This document shows positions 7,722 to 15,535 of a stretch of DNA of 18,363 nucleotides, piece after piece (position 1 is the stretch's first letter; every line of letters begins with the position of its first letter). The position numbers and the translations under genes are program-made. This DNA comes from JBALVO01 sp036961445. GTDB lineage: Bacteria; Pseudomonadota; Gammaproteobacteria; Pseudomonadales; Halieaceae. The notes beneath the pieces are model-generated. The model saw nothing but the letters and a program-made list of their open reading frames with translations. It did not search any database and was not told where the DNA came from. The DNA lies in the NCBI GenBank assembly GCA_036961445.1, contig JBALVO010000070.1:1-18363 (forward strand), in the 5' to 3' direction.

Positions 7722-8896
7722 TATTTTTTGGCTGTAATCTCATAGGCGACCAGCTTGCCGCTGTTTCCAAACACGTAAAGTACATTACCGTCACTGAGCA
7801 TGTCTGCCCTGGCGCCATCACCATCAACCTTGACCCGACCGACAAACGTTCCATCGACTTGTGAAAGCAGATGTACGATGCCTTCAATATCGGCCACTGC
7901 CACGTAACTGCTCACCGGTGTAGGCCGCGACAATTCGCGATAGCCCAATGCGTCCTGTGTCCAGCGGGCACCCTGGCCATTGCGCAGGTAAGCCGTCAGG
8001 GTGCCGTCTTCATCGGCGACATAGACATTACCAAAGCCAACAGAAACGCCTGAAAACGACGATACATCCTGCTGCCATACCTTGCGGCCATTGACCACAT
8101 CGATGGCAACCAACCGGCCCTGATAACTTGCGGCATACAGCTCGTTACCCGTGAGCGCCATGGTACCGTCTACATCAACGATACGCTCTATCTCAGAGCG
8201 GCCCTGGGAAATCGCTACACGCACCTCCCACGATACAGCGCCGGTTTGCGCTTCGAAAGCCAATACGCGGCCGTTAGCAAATCCGGCGAAAACCAGATCG
8301 TTATATAGAATGGGCACGCTGGTTCCACGCACAGTTAATACCGGCACATTACTGTCGTAGGTCCACCGTGTCTCACCTGTTGCAAAATCCAATCCCTGCA
8401 ACTTGCCGTCATAGGTCTGGGCGATAACAATCCTGCCATTGCTCTGGGGGGGCGAAAGTACCTCACCGCGCAATCGTGTAGACCATTGCACTGCCCCGGA
8501 ATTCGCGTCTACCTTAAGCACAAACCCTTCGCTGCTGCCCAGCAATAAGGTATCCTCATAAACGCCAACGCCGCCTGACAAGGGCGTTTCCAGGTCTTCT
8601 TTCCACAGCGTCTTGCCGCGCTTTCGGTCAAAGGCCTTGAGCTCACCGTCAGCTGAAGCGGCGTAAATCACATCACCTTTTATCACTGGCTGCAATCGAT
8701 ACAAGCCCTTGCCCTGACCATTACCAACACCGGCCGACCAGAGTTTTTTGATCTTGACGGTTTGTTCTATGGATTGCAGCTCTACGGGTGCAGTAGGGTC
8801 TTCATCATCGGATTCAAACCAACCTGAGATGGTACTGCACCCTGCCAAACTGACGACCAGCACAGCGCTAACAAGCCACTTGTATTCCCGTCGCAT
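7721..8896 (-). CDS. bamB: Outer membrane protein assembly lipoprotein BamB
   Basis: Lipoprotein of the BAM complex that supports BamA in inserting beta-barrel proteins into the outer membrane. With the chosen ATG the 391-residue protein opens with a lipoprotein signal (MRREYKWLVSAVLVVSLAGC); the lipidated cysteine is C20 and the +2 serine favours sorting to the outer membrane. The rest is a PQQ-type beta-propeller with repeated blade segments such as LKAFDRKRGKTLWKEDLETP and LQGLDFATGETRWTYD. The reading frame stays open 87 bases further upstream, but that extension runs through the yfgM tail repeat and would bury the signal peptide. GAGGA eight bases before the chosen ATG decides the start. 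The gap to yfgM is four bases. Confidence 0.95.
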   Translation of the reverse strand: MRREYKWLVSAVLVVSLAGCSTISGWFESDDEDPTAPVELQSIEQTVKIKKLWSAGVGNGQGKGLYRLQPVIKGDVIYAASADGELKAFDRKRGKTLWKEDLETPLSGGVGVYEDTLLLGSSEGFVLKVDANSGAVQWSTRLRGEVLSPPQSNGRIVIAQTYDGKLQGLDFATGETRWTYDSNVPVLTVRGTSVPILYNDLVFAGFANGRVLAFEAQTGAVSWEVRVAISQGRSEIERIVDVDGTMALTGNELYAASYQGRLVAIDVVNGRKVWQQDVSSFSGVSVGFGNVYVADEDGTLTAYLRNGQGARWTQDALGYRELSRPTPVSSYVAVADIEGIVHLLSQVDGTFVGRVKVDGDGARADMLSDGNVLYVFGNSGKLVAYEITAKK

Positions 8897-8900
8897 TACG

Positions 8901-9713
8901 CTAGTCCTCTTGACCATCATCAGCACCGGCTGCCGCAGCATCGGCTGCCGCATCATCGGCTGCCGCAGCATCGGCTGCCGCATCTAATACGTCGGTCACT
9001 GCTGCGGCTTCACTTACGGGTGACTGCGCCTGTCCAGCGGCTTCAAAGCTACGAGCTGGAACTGGGTCCAGACTCTGAAGTTTCTGTTGCAGGGCGGGCA
9101 TGTTGACCTGGCCCTGACTGCTGATTGCTAACGCCAGCGCCGAGCTGTACGCTTCGCGAGCCTCATCATTACGCCCCAGGGCCAACAAAATATCACCGCG
9201 TGCCACGGCATAAGAGGCTTGATAGGTGCCTGTGCCCGATTCATCCAGAATAGCCAGGGCCTGATCCGTATCACCCGTGGCGGCCACTACCCTGGCCAAG
9301 CGCATCTGTGCCACCTGGGCCGTATCGCTGCCCTTGGCCGCTTTGCCCAGTACCCACCGCAGCTGCGCTTCGGCCTCAGCCAGATCGTCATCCGTTGCCG
9401 CAATGCGCGCCAGATGTAATGCCGCAAACTGGGCGTAGGAGGTACCGCTGAAGTCCGTCTTGAGTTGTTCTGCCATAGCCACGCCCGCAAGCCGCTGTTC
9501 CGCAGTGCTCTGGCCCGAGCCCACCGCCTGCAACATAGCCTGATAGATATCGGAAGCATTCTGCTGTTGCACCTGGTCGTTTGCCTTGTAGGTCTGCCAG
9601 CCAAAGCCCAGGGACACCGCGATAACGATAGCCGCGATAGTCGAACGTCCATTTTCGTCCCACCAGCGACGTAAGGCTTCGACTTGTTCTTCTTCAGTAC
9701 GATATTGATCCAC
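8901..9713 (-). CDS. yfgM: YfgM-family membrane-anchored TPR protein
   Basis: Ancillary SecYEG-associated protein, in E. coli a partner of the chaperone PpiD in the periplasm. The N-terminus (MDQYRTEEEQVEALRRWW) matches E. coli YfgM closely. A single membrane helix lies near 24-41, then a TPR-like domain to about 215. At 270 residues it is about 60 longer than the E. coli protein; the surplus is a low-complexity tail (221-270) ending in Ala/Asp repeats and GADDGQED. GTG start with AGGA nine bases upstream. It sits between hisS (24-base gap) and bamB, the conserved order. Confidence 0.93.
   Translation of the reverse strand: MDQYRTEEEQVEALRRWWDENGRSTIAAIVIAVSLGFGWQTYKANDQVQQQNASDIYQAMLQAVGSGQSTAEQRLAGVAMAEQLKTDFSGTSYAQFAALHLARIAATDDDLAEAEAQLRWVLGKAAKGSDTAQVAQMRLARVVAATGDTDQALAILDESGTGTYQASYAVARGDILLALGRNDEAREAYSSALALAISSQGQVNMPALQQKLQSLDPVPARSFEAAGQAQSPVSEAAAVTDVLDAAADAAAADDAAADAAAAGADDGQED
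8928..8987. repeat. Tandem repeat, four 15-base units, in the yfgM tail
   Basis: Four head-to-tail copies related to GGCTGCCGCAGCATC lie at 8928-8942, 8943-8957, 8958-8972 and 8973-8987. Units one and three are identical; units two and four share GGCTGCCGCATC, so a 30-base pair of units is duplicated. On the minus strand they encode the Ala/Asp tail of YfgM. The unit length is a multiple of three, so copy-number change would lengthen or shorten the tail without a frameshift. The array ends about 30 bases before the bamB start. Confidence 0.85.
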
Positions 9714-9737
9714 TACGATTTTTCCTCTTCCTCAATC

Positions 9738-11030
9738 TCAACCTGCGAGCACTGCGCACAGTGTCGCTTCCAATTCTTCAACGGGGACTGTTTGTTGCAC
9801 TACCCGCTCTCCTTCAACACCACTAGCGCGCAAAGGTTTTACGCTAACAGTTCGTGCTGCTACTTCATCTTCACCCCAGATAAGCGCCACCCTGGCACCA
9901 CTTTTGTCTGCCTTTTTCATCTGGCTTTTGAAACTTCCACCACCAGCATGCACCACGACATTCAGCGTGGGCAGGAGATCGCGGAGTTGCTCTGTCATCG
10001 ACATTGCCACCAACTGGGCCTCATCGCCAACGGCTACCACATACACATCGGTCATTGCCTGTGGTTCCGCCATAACGCCCAGTTCAATCAGCAGTAACAC
10101 CAGCCGCTCCATGCCCATAGCGAAACCGATCCCGGGCGTGTCTTTACCACCCATCTGCTGGACCAGGGCATCATAACGCCCACCGGCGCATATCGTACCC
10201 TGGGCGCCCAGGCGGTCGGTGATCCACTCGAACACGGTCTTGTTGTAATAATCCAGGCCACGCACCAGGCGAGTATTAACCACATAAGGTATGCCAGCTG
10301 CCTGTAACAGCTCACACAAACGCGCGAAATCAGCCCGCGACTCTTCATCCAGGTATTCATCCATGCGCGGCGCAGCATTCAACAATTCCTGAATAGCAGG
10401 GTTTTTACTGTCCAGAATACGCAGAGGATTGGTGTGCAGGCGACGCTGGCTGTCTTCGTCAAGAGCGTCCACATGTTGTTCCAGGTATTCTACCAATGCC
10501 GATCGATAGGCCTTGCGTGCCGCTGCGCTGCCGATGGAATTAAGTTGCAATTCCACGCTGTCGGCTACTCCCAACTGGCGCCACAATCTGGCGGACATCA
10601 GTATCATCTCCGCATCCATATCCGGTGTAGCAACACCGAAGGATTCAACCCCTATCTGGTGAAACTGCCGCTGCCGTCCTTTTTGCGGACGCTCATAGCG
10701 AAACATGGGCCCGGCATACCACAAACGCCGGGGCACATTGAGCAGACTCTGCTGAATTGCTGCCCTGACACAACCGGCGGTACCTTCCGGTCGCAGCGTG
10801 AGGCTTTCACCATTGCGATCTTCGAAAGTGTACATTTCTTTTTCAACAATATCCGTGGCCTCCCCGAGGTTGCGCTTGAACAACTCGGTTTTTTCTACCA
10901 CCGGGAAGCGGATTTCGCCATAGCCATAACTGGCCAGTACTCGCGCTATGCTTTGCTCCAGATACTGCCAATAAGGGGTTTCATCCGGCAGGATATCGTT
11001 CATCCCACGGATGGCTGTTATATTACTCAC
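9738..11030 (-). CDS. hisS: Histidyl-tRNA synthetase
   Basis: Class II aminoacyl-tRNA synthetase that charges tRNA-His with histidine; a cytoplasmic dimer. With the chosen GTG the protein has 430 residues and aligns from its first residues with E. coli HisRS (AIRGMNDILP). It shows motif 2 (FRYERPQKGRQRQFHQ, about 110-125), the histidine signature RLVRGLDYY (254-262), AGGRYD (282-287) and motif 3 (GIGFAMGMER, 300-309), plus a C-terminal anticodon-binding domain. The frame extends 27 bases to a TTG touching the ispG stop, but GGAG before the GTG and the homology support the shorter form. The ispG-hisS-yfgM order is conserved. Confidence 0.97.
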   Translation of the reverse strand: MSNITAIRGMNDILPDETPYWQYLEQSIARVLASYGYGEIRFPVVEKTELFKRNLGEATDIVEKEMYTFEDRNGESLTLRPEGTAGCVRAAIQQSLLNVPRRLWYAGPMFRYERPQKGRQRQFHQIGVESFGVATPDMDAEMILMSARLWRQLGVADSVELQLNSIGSAAARKAYRSALVEYLEQHVDALDEDSQRRLHTNPLRILDSKNPAIQELLNAAPRMDEYLDEESRADFARLCELLQAAGIPYVVNTRLVRGLDYYNKTVFEWITDRLGAQGTICAGGRYDALVQQMGGKDTPGIGFAMGMERLVLLLIELGVMAEPQAMTDVYVVAVGDEAQLVAMSMTEQLRDLLPTLNVVVHAGGGSFKSQMKKADKSGARVALIWGEDEVAARTVSVKPLRASGVEGERVVQQTVPVEELEATLCAVLAG

Positions 11031-11057
11031 ATAAGCTCCAGCACTGGTCGCAATCAA

Positions 11058-12188
11058 TCACGTAGAGGACTTCACGATCAGCTTTTCATCTTGCGTCGCT
11101 CGCTGTGCTTCCAGTTCCGTGGCGCGCTGGCGGATTACCTGCTCCAGGTGATCTACAAAATCTTCATTACTGACCTTGTGATCAGGCTCACCCGCTACAT
11201 AGATCAAGTTATTGGGGCTGGCACCGGTTAGGCCCACGTCCGCTTCTCGGGCTTCACCGGGACCATTCACAATACAACCAATCACGGCAACGTCCATCGA
11301 CGTACGCACATCTTCCAGGCGCTGTTCCAGCGTATTCATAGTGCCGACCACATCAAAATTCTGGCGCGAGCAACTGGGACAGGCTATAAAATTAATGCCA
11401 TTGGCGCGCAACTTGAGACTCTTGAGAATTTCGAAACCAACCTTGACCTCTTCTACCGGGTCTGCTGCCAGGGAAATGCGAATGGTATCGCCAATACCAT
11501 CCATCAACAGCATGCCCAGGCCGACTGCAGATTTCACCGAACCGCCGCGTAAGCCACCTGCCTCGGTAATACCCAAATGCAGTGGTTGTTCAATTTTTTG
11601 CGATAGTAAGCGGTAAGCTTCTACCGCCATAAACACGCCCGAGGCCTTAACACTTACCTTGAAATCGGGGTAATCAAATTTATCCAGGATGTTCACATGG
11701 TGCATGGCGGATTCCACCAACGCTTCGGCCGTAGGCTCACCGTACTTGCGCTGCAGTTCCTTGCTCAAGGAGCCGGCATTCACACCAATCCGTATCGGTA
11801 TGCCCTTGTCCCTGGCGCTATCTATAACTTCCCGGACTTTGTCATCCCGGCCAATATTACCCGGATTGATACGCAGGCAATCGACGCCGTATTCTGCCAC
11901 TTTAAGCGCAATTTTATGATCAAAATGGATATCTGCCACCAACGGAATGCTGACCTGCGCGCGTATTTTCCGAAACGCTTCAGCGGCCTCCATGCTGGGC
12001 ACGGATACACGTACAATGTCGGCCCCCGCATCCTGGATGGCACGTATCTGCGCCACCGTTGCGGCCACGTCGCAGGTCTCGGTATTGGTCATACTCTGCA
12101 CACTGATCGGCGCATCGCCCCCAACAGGCACATCCCCAACAAAAATCTGGCGGGTAACACGGCGTTTGATAGGGGACTCTATGTTCAT
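11058..12188 (-). CDS. ispG: 4-hydroxy-3-methylbut-2-en-1-yl diphosphate synthase IspG (GcpE)
   Basis: [4Fe-4S] enzyme of the non-mevalonate (MEP) isoprenoid pathway, converting 2-C-methyl-D-erythritol 2,4-cyclodiphosphate to HMBPP. All cluster ligands are present at the E. coli positions: C270 and C273 in ACPSCSRQNFD, C305 in IGCIVNGPGEA, and E312. At 376 residues it is full length, without the extra domain of plant and chlamydial forms. The ATG overlaps the rodZ stop by four bases (ATGA). An enzyme that needs the ISC machinery lies a few genes downstream of the ISC operon. Confidence 0.98.
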   Translation of the reverse strand: MNIESPIKRRVTRQIFVGDVPVGGDAPISVQSMTNTETCDVAATVAQIRAIQDAGADIVRVSVPSMEAAEAFRKIRAQVSIPLVADIHFDHKIALKVAEYGVDCLRINPGNIGRDDKVREVIDSARDKGIPIRIGVNAGSLSKELQRKYGEPTAEALVESAMHHVNILDKFDYPDFKVSVKASGVFMAVEAYRLLSQKIEQPLHLGITEAGGLRGGSVKSAVGLGMLLMDGIGDTIRISLAADPVEEVKVGFEILKSLKLRANGINFIACPSCSRQNFDVVGTMNTLEQRLEDVRTSMDVAVIGCIVNGPGEAREADVGLTGASPNNLIYVAGEPDHKVSNEDFVDHLEQVIRQRATELEAQRATQDEKLIVKSST

Positions 12189-12673
12189 TGCACTGCACCT
12201 GTTGCGTCCGTCTGTGACGATTCACCGGGAATAGCCTGAGGCACCGTGCTCTCAGCGGGTATCACAGTTTTGGCACCATCACCGCGCCACCACCACAGAG
12301 CCAGAACCAGCAGGAACAAAACTGCCAGGCCAATCACCACCCCAAAACCGGTACGTTGGAGTTGCAACGGTCGGGTCTCAACCCGTCTCTGTTGCTGGAT
12401 CTCGGCAGAGTCGCGCAGTCGATCAAAAGCACCGAGCAGCTGCTCCTCGTCCAGACCTAGCAGTTTACCGTATGCTTTGACATAACCGCGGGCAAAAGGT
12501 GGACTGCGCAACGCCTTATAATCATCGCGCTCCAAAATTGCGACATAGTTTGGCATCAAGTTCAGGCGATCCGCTGCCTCGCGCTCAGATATGTCCTGAG
12601 CTTGCCTGGCAGCCTTTAACAGCGTTCCCGGAGTGATAAAGGCATCAAGTTGCCTGGATACATCATCAGTCAC
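12185..12673 (-). CDS. rodZ: RodZ-like cytoskeleton protein, short form without the periplasmic domain
   Basis: Links the MreB cytoskeleton to the inner membrane and supports rod shape. It has a Cro/CI-type helix-turn-helix domain (about 15-82) with F60 and Y64 in PFARGY, the positions that contact MreB in E. coli RodZ. A basic juxtamembrane segment follows, then one membrane helix (about 110-129, ending LALWWWRG). After the helix only about 33 residues remain, Pro/Ser/Thr/Gln-rich and without visible fold. E. coli RodZ has 337 residues with a folded periplasmic domain, which is absent here. GTG start, overlapping the pilF stop by eight bases. Position between pilF and ispG supports orthology. 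Confidence 0.88.
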   Translation of the reverse strand: MTDDVSRQLDAFITPGTLLKAARQAQDISEREAADRLNLMPNYVAILERDDYKALRSPPFARGYVKAYGKLLGLDEEQLLGAFDRLRDSAEIQQQRRVETRPLQLQRTGFGVVIGLAVLFLLVLALWWWRGDGAKTVIPAESTVPQAIPGESSQTDATGAVQ

Positions 12674-13463
12674 TTTGCTTGGTCCGTAAGTAGGCCTGGT
12701 ATTCCTCTGAATCGGGATAGCGACTAGTCAGGGCCAGTATATAACTACCTTCTGCATCGCGATCACCGGTGGCTTGCGCCAGGCGCACCCCCAACCACAG
12801 TCCCCGCGCTGACTGCTGGCGCGAAACCGTTTTATAGGTGTTGTAATACGCCTGGGCGGAGGGATAGTCCTGTGCATCAAAACGAATCTGGGCAACCTCA
12901 AGCAAGGCGATTCGATTGGTGCGATCCATAGCCAAAGCCCGCACGAAGGCCTCTTCGGCACCCTGGGGGTCAAATAGCTTCTGGCGACACAAACCCAGAT
13001 TCACAAAAGCCCTGGGACGGGCAGAGTACAAAGTATCCTTGACCACTACATCCAACTGTTTCTCGGCTTCCCCAAAACGTTCCTGGCTGAATAAAAAGGC
13101 GGCATAGTTATTTCTGGCACGGGAGAAATCGCGATCAAGCTTAATCGCCTTTTTGAAGTTCTCCTCTGCCAGCTCATATTCACCGGTACTTTGATAAACC
13201 AGCGCAAAAGCCTCATGGACTCCGGCATTATTTGGATCGATATCGTAGGCTAGTTGCAGATTGCGCTTGGCGCCTTCCCAATTGCCCTCGCCGATGTACT
13301 GCCTGGCCAGTGCGACTCTCTTGTCCAACGCCTTTTCAGGTGACGCCTCTTCAGTGAACACGCTCTCGGTGGTGGAAATACAACCGCTGGACAGGGCGAT
13401 TACAATTGCCAGTGCCGACAGCACTATGATCTTTTCAAGCTTGGCTCTGATAATAGTAATCAC
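12666..13463 (-). CDS. pilF: Type IV pilus biogenesis lipoprotein PilF (PilW), TPR protein
   Basis: Outer membrane pilotin-type lipoprotein needed for multimerisation of the PilQ secretin in type IV pilus assembly. The 265-residue protein has a lipoprotein signal ending in ALSSGC with the lipidated cysteine at C28, then TPR repeats from about 48 on, for example YIGEGNWEGAKRNLQLAYDI and STGEYELAEENFKKAIKLD. Family length is about 250. Start is GTG with GGAGG ten bases upstream; no ATG is available before the signal peptide. It begins two bases after the rlmN stop and overlaps rodZ at its end. It implies that the organism makes type IV pili, although no other pil gene is in the window. Confidence 0.93.
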   Translation of the reverse strand: MITIIRAKLEKIIVLSALAIVIALSSGCISTTESVFTEEASPEKALDKRVALARQYIGEGNWEGAKRNLQLAYDIDPNNAGVHEAFALVYQSTGEYELAEENFKKAIKLDRDFSRARNNYAAFLFSQERFGEAEKQLDVVVKDTLYSARPRAFVNLGLCRQKLFDPQGAEEAFVRALAMDRTNRIALLEVAQIRFDAQDYPSAQAYYNTYKTVSRQQSARGLWLGVRLAQATGDRDAEGSYILALTSRYPDSEEYQAYLRTKQSD

Positions 13464-13465
13464 CT

Positions 13466-14617
13466 TTAGCGCGCCTCCATGACTTTAGCTTCAGCCAGCG
13501 CCCGATAACGCTCACTGCGGCGGGTGCGATCGACTACCTGCCCCACCAACTGACCACAGGCGGCGTCAATGTCATCACCACGGGTAGTTCGGATGGTGAC
13601 AATATAGCCCGCATCCACCAATACTTGCCAGAAACGTGACACGGCATTACCACTGGGGCGCTGGTAGTCAGACTGGTCGAAGGTGTTAAATGGAATCAAA
13701 TTAATCTTGCAGGGGAAATCGCTTAATAACACAGCCAGTTCCTCGGCGTGCTCGCGCTGGTCGTTAATGCCAGCGATCAATGTGTACTCCACTGTGACCA
13801 CACGCTTTTTGTCGCTCTGGGCATTGATATAGTTACGACAGCTTTCCAGTAACACGGCGATAGGATACTTGCGATTGATCGGCACCAGTTGGTTGCGCAA
13901 TTCGTCATTGGGGGCGTGCAGAGATACCGCCAGCGATACTTCGCTGACCTTGGCAAGTTTGTTCAACGCAGGTACTACACCTGAGGTGCTGATGGTCACC
14001 CGGCGCTTGGACAAGCCATAAGCGAGATCCTCCAGCATCAGGTCCATGGCAGACACCACATTATCAAAGTTCAGCAGGGGTTCACCCATGCCCATCATCA
14101 CCACATTGCTGACGATACGGCCATTACCGGACTGGAAAGCATCATAGGACTTTATCGCCAACCACACCTGGCCAATAATCTCCGCAGCGGTCAAGTCACG
14201 TTCAAAGCCTTGCTTGCCAGTAGAGCAAAAACTGCAATCGAGGCTACAACCTACCTGGGAGGACACACAAAGAGTGGCGCGGGTACCTGCGGGAATTAAC
14301 ACAGTCTCAACCAGGCCACCACCATCCACCCGTATCGCCCACTTGCGCGTGCCATCGCTGGAATCGTGCTGGCTAACGATTTCCGGGGGACGCACTTCAG
14401 CAATGTGCTTGAGCTTTTCACGCAGGGCCTTGCCCAGGTTGGTCATCTGCTCGATATCGATAACGCCCGCATGGTGTATCCATTTCAGGACCTGTTGTGC
14501 ACGGAACTTCTTCTCGCCGATATCCAGGAAGTACTGTTCCATCTGTGCCAGGGAAAGCCCCATCAGGTTGACCCTGGGCTGTTCCTGTTGCGCGGTACTG
14601 GCGATCATCGACGTCAT
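13466..14617 (-). CDS. rlmN: Dual-specificity 23S rRNA/tRNA adenine-C2 methyltransferase RlmN
   Basis: Radical-SAM enzyme that methylates C2 of A2503 in 23S rRNA and of A37 in some tRNAs. With the chosen ATG it has 383 residues. The cluster cysteines are C124, C128 and C131 (CSLDCSFC), and C354 in DAACGQL is the methyl-carrying cysteine; these are one less than the E. coli numbers. GMGEPLLN (176-183) is the SAM-binding GGE-like motif. The frame stays open 114 bases upstream into ndk, but that extension does not resemble RlmN. A second ATG three codons downstream (14608) is also possible; the ribosome site is weak for both. Follows ndk after 22 bases. Confidence 0.96.
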   Translation of the reverse strand: MTSMIASTAQQEQPRVNLMGLSLAQMEQYFLDIGEKKFRAQQVLKWIHHAGVIDIEQMTNLGKALREKLKHIAEVRPPEIVSQHDSSDGTRKWAIRVDGGGLVETVLIPAGTRATLCVSSQVGCSLDCSFCSTGKQGFERDLTAAEIIGQVWLAIKSYDAFQSGNGRIVSNVVMMGMGEPLLNFDNVVSAMDLMLEDLAYGLSKRRVTISTSGVVPALNKLAKVSEVSLAVSLHAPNDELRNQLVPINRKYPIAVLLESCRNYINAQSDKKRVVTVEYTLIAGINDQREHAEELAVLLSDFPCKINLIPFNTFDQSDYQRPSGNAVSRFWQVLVDAGYIVTIRTTRGDDIDAACGQLVGQVVDRTRRSERYRALAEAKVMEAR

Positions 14618-14639
14618 AATGGGTATGCTCGGCGCTTGC

Positions 14640-15065
14640 CTAGCGGTCGCAAAGCTCGCTGGCAGCGAAGAAATAGGCAATTTCGCGAGCAGCTGATGTA
14701 GCAGAATCAGAACCATGCACGGCATTGGCATCTATCGATGAGGCGAAGTCAGCGCGAATAGTACCCTCTGCCGCCTCCTGGGGATTGGTAGCCCCCATTA
14801 GATCACGATTCTTGGCGACCGCACCTTCACCCTCAAGTACCTGCACCACGACGGGACCTGAGGTCATAAACTTGATCAGGTCGGGGAAAAACGGACGCTC
14901 GCGGTGTTCGCCGTAGAAACCACCGGCAACGTCATCACTCAGGCGCAGCATTTTAGCGCCCACAATCTGTAAGCCGTTGGCTTCAAAACGGGAATAAATT
15001 TTACCGATGATGTTCTTGCCTACAGCGTCAGGCTTGATAATGGACAGAGTGCGTTCTACAGCCAT
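14640..15065 (-). CDS. ndk: Nucleoside diphosphate kinase
   Basis: Transfers the gamma phosphate between NTPs and NDPs through a phosphohistidine, balancing nucleotide pools. At 141 residues it is standard length. The N-terminus ERTLSIIKPDAV, the HRERPFF block (54-60) and the active-site NAVHGSDS with H117 are all intact. The ATG follows GGAGA by six bases. It is the first gene after the iscX gap, and a good promoter lies upstream, so it probably opens the ndk-rlmN-pilF operon. Confidence 0.98.
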   Translation of the reverse strand: MAVERTLSIIKPDAVGKNIIGKIYSRFEANGLQIVGAKMLRLSDDVAGGFYGEHRERPFFPDLIKFMTSGPVVVQVLEGEGAVAKNRDLMGATNPQEAAEGTIRADFASSIDANAVHGSDSATSAAREIAYFFAASELCDR

Positions 15066-15103
15066 GGGGTGTCTCCAAACAGGGGTAGTAAATCAAGCGC
15101 GCA

Positions 15104-15132
15104 ATTATACGGATTTTAGGCCTGCGTTTCAC
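15104..15132 (-). promoter_or_regulatory. Sigma-70-type promoter upstream of ndk
   Basis: On the minus strand GTGAAA (15132-15127, four of six against TTGACA) and a perfect TATAAT (15109-15104) are 17 bases apart, about 38 bases upstream of the ndk ATG. The surrounding sequence is AT-rich. This would drive ndk and the genes behind it apart from the ISC operon. Confidence 0.6.
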
Positions 15133-15325
15133 CCTGTAACGAAGCTATCGTCGAGATTCTTTTACTTTAAAATCAGCAGGTTACAAATGAGAGAAAGAAT
15201 TAGGGAATATTTGGGGGAATTGGAGGTTTGTTTGCGGCACGAGCAGAGCCATATTGACCCGTTGGCGGCAGCTGCGGGTGGCGAAACCACTCCGGGTACA
15301 CGGTGGCCGCCCATCGCCAGACAAT

Positions 15326-15520
15326 CTAGTCGAGCTCTTCAATCCAGGCCGCCTGAATCGCCTCCAGGATCTTTTCGCCACTGTGGTTGGGGTCATCGTC
15401 AAAATCGGGCAGGGCCAGGACCCAGTTGCGTAAATCAACAAAATTTATAGTCAGCGGGTTAACATCCGCATGGGTATCCACTAGCTCGATGGCGATATCA
15501 TTAATATCTGTCCACTTCAT
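15326..15520 (-). CDS. iscX: Iron-sulfur cluster assembly protein IscX
   Basis: Small acidic protein of 64 residues that binds IscS and iron and modulates the rate of cluster assembly. It matches E. coli IscX in KWTD at the start, in the FDDDP motif (40-44) and in the EKILEAI segment that follows. It begins 15 bases after the fdx stop, the conserved last gene of the ISC operon. No signal or membrane segment. Confidence 0.96.
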   Translation of the reverse strand: MKWTDINDIAIELVDTHADVNPLTINFVDLRNWVLALPDFDDDPNHSGEKILEAIQAAWIEELD

Positions 15521-15535
15521 ACTCCGCTCTCCCGG

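Noticed and set aside
8897..8983. N-terminal extension of bamB with an Arg-Gln-Pro repeat
   Set aside because: The repeat is the yfgM tandem array read in another frame. The internal ATG at 8896 has a good ribosome site and is followed at once by a lipoprotein signal.
8928..8987. CRISPR-like array
   Set aside because: The units are directly adjacent without spacers, 15 bases long and in-frame coding; this is a protein-coding tandem repeat.
11031..11057. TTG start for hisS touching the ispG stop
   Set aside because: HisRS homology begins at the GTG at 11030, which has a GGAG ribosome site.
10434..11231. Plus-strand open frame of 265 codons
   Set aside because: It lies wholly antisense to hisS and the end of ispG, both certain by their motifs. 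The translation is rich in Cys/His/Ile with no recognisable domain and looks like a reverse-frame shadow.
11697..12239. Plus-strand open frame of 180 codons
   Set aside because: Antisense to ispG and the rodZ end; no recognisable domain and no ribosome site of note.
14618..14731. N-terminal extension of rlmN into ndk
   Set aside because: The extra 38 residues overlap ndk and do not resemble RlmN; the cysteine numbering fits E. coli when translation starts at 14617.
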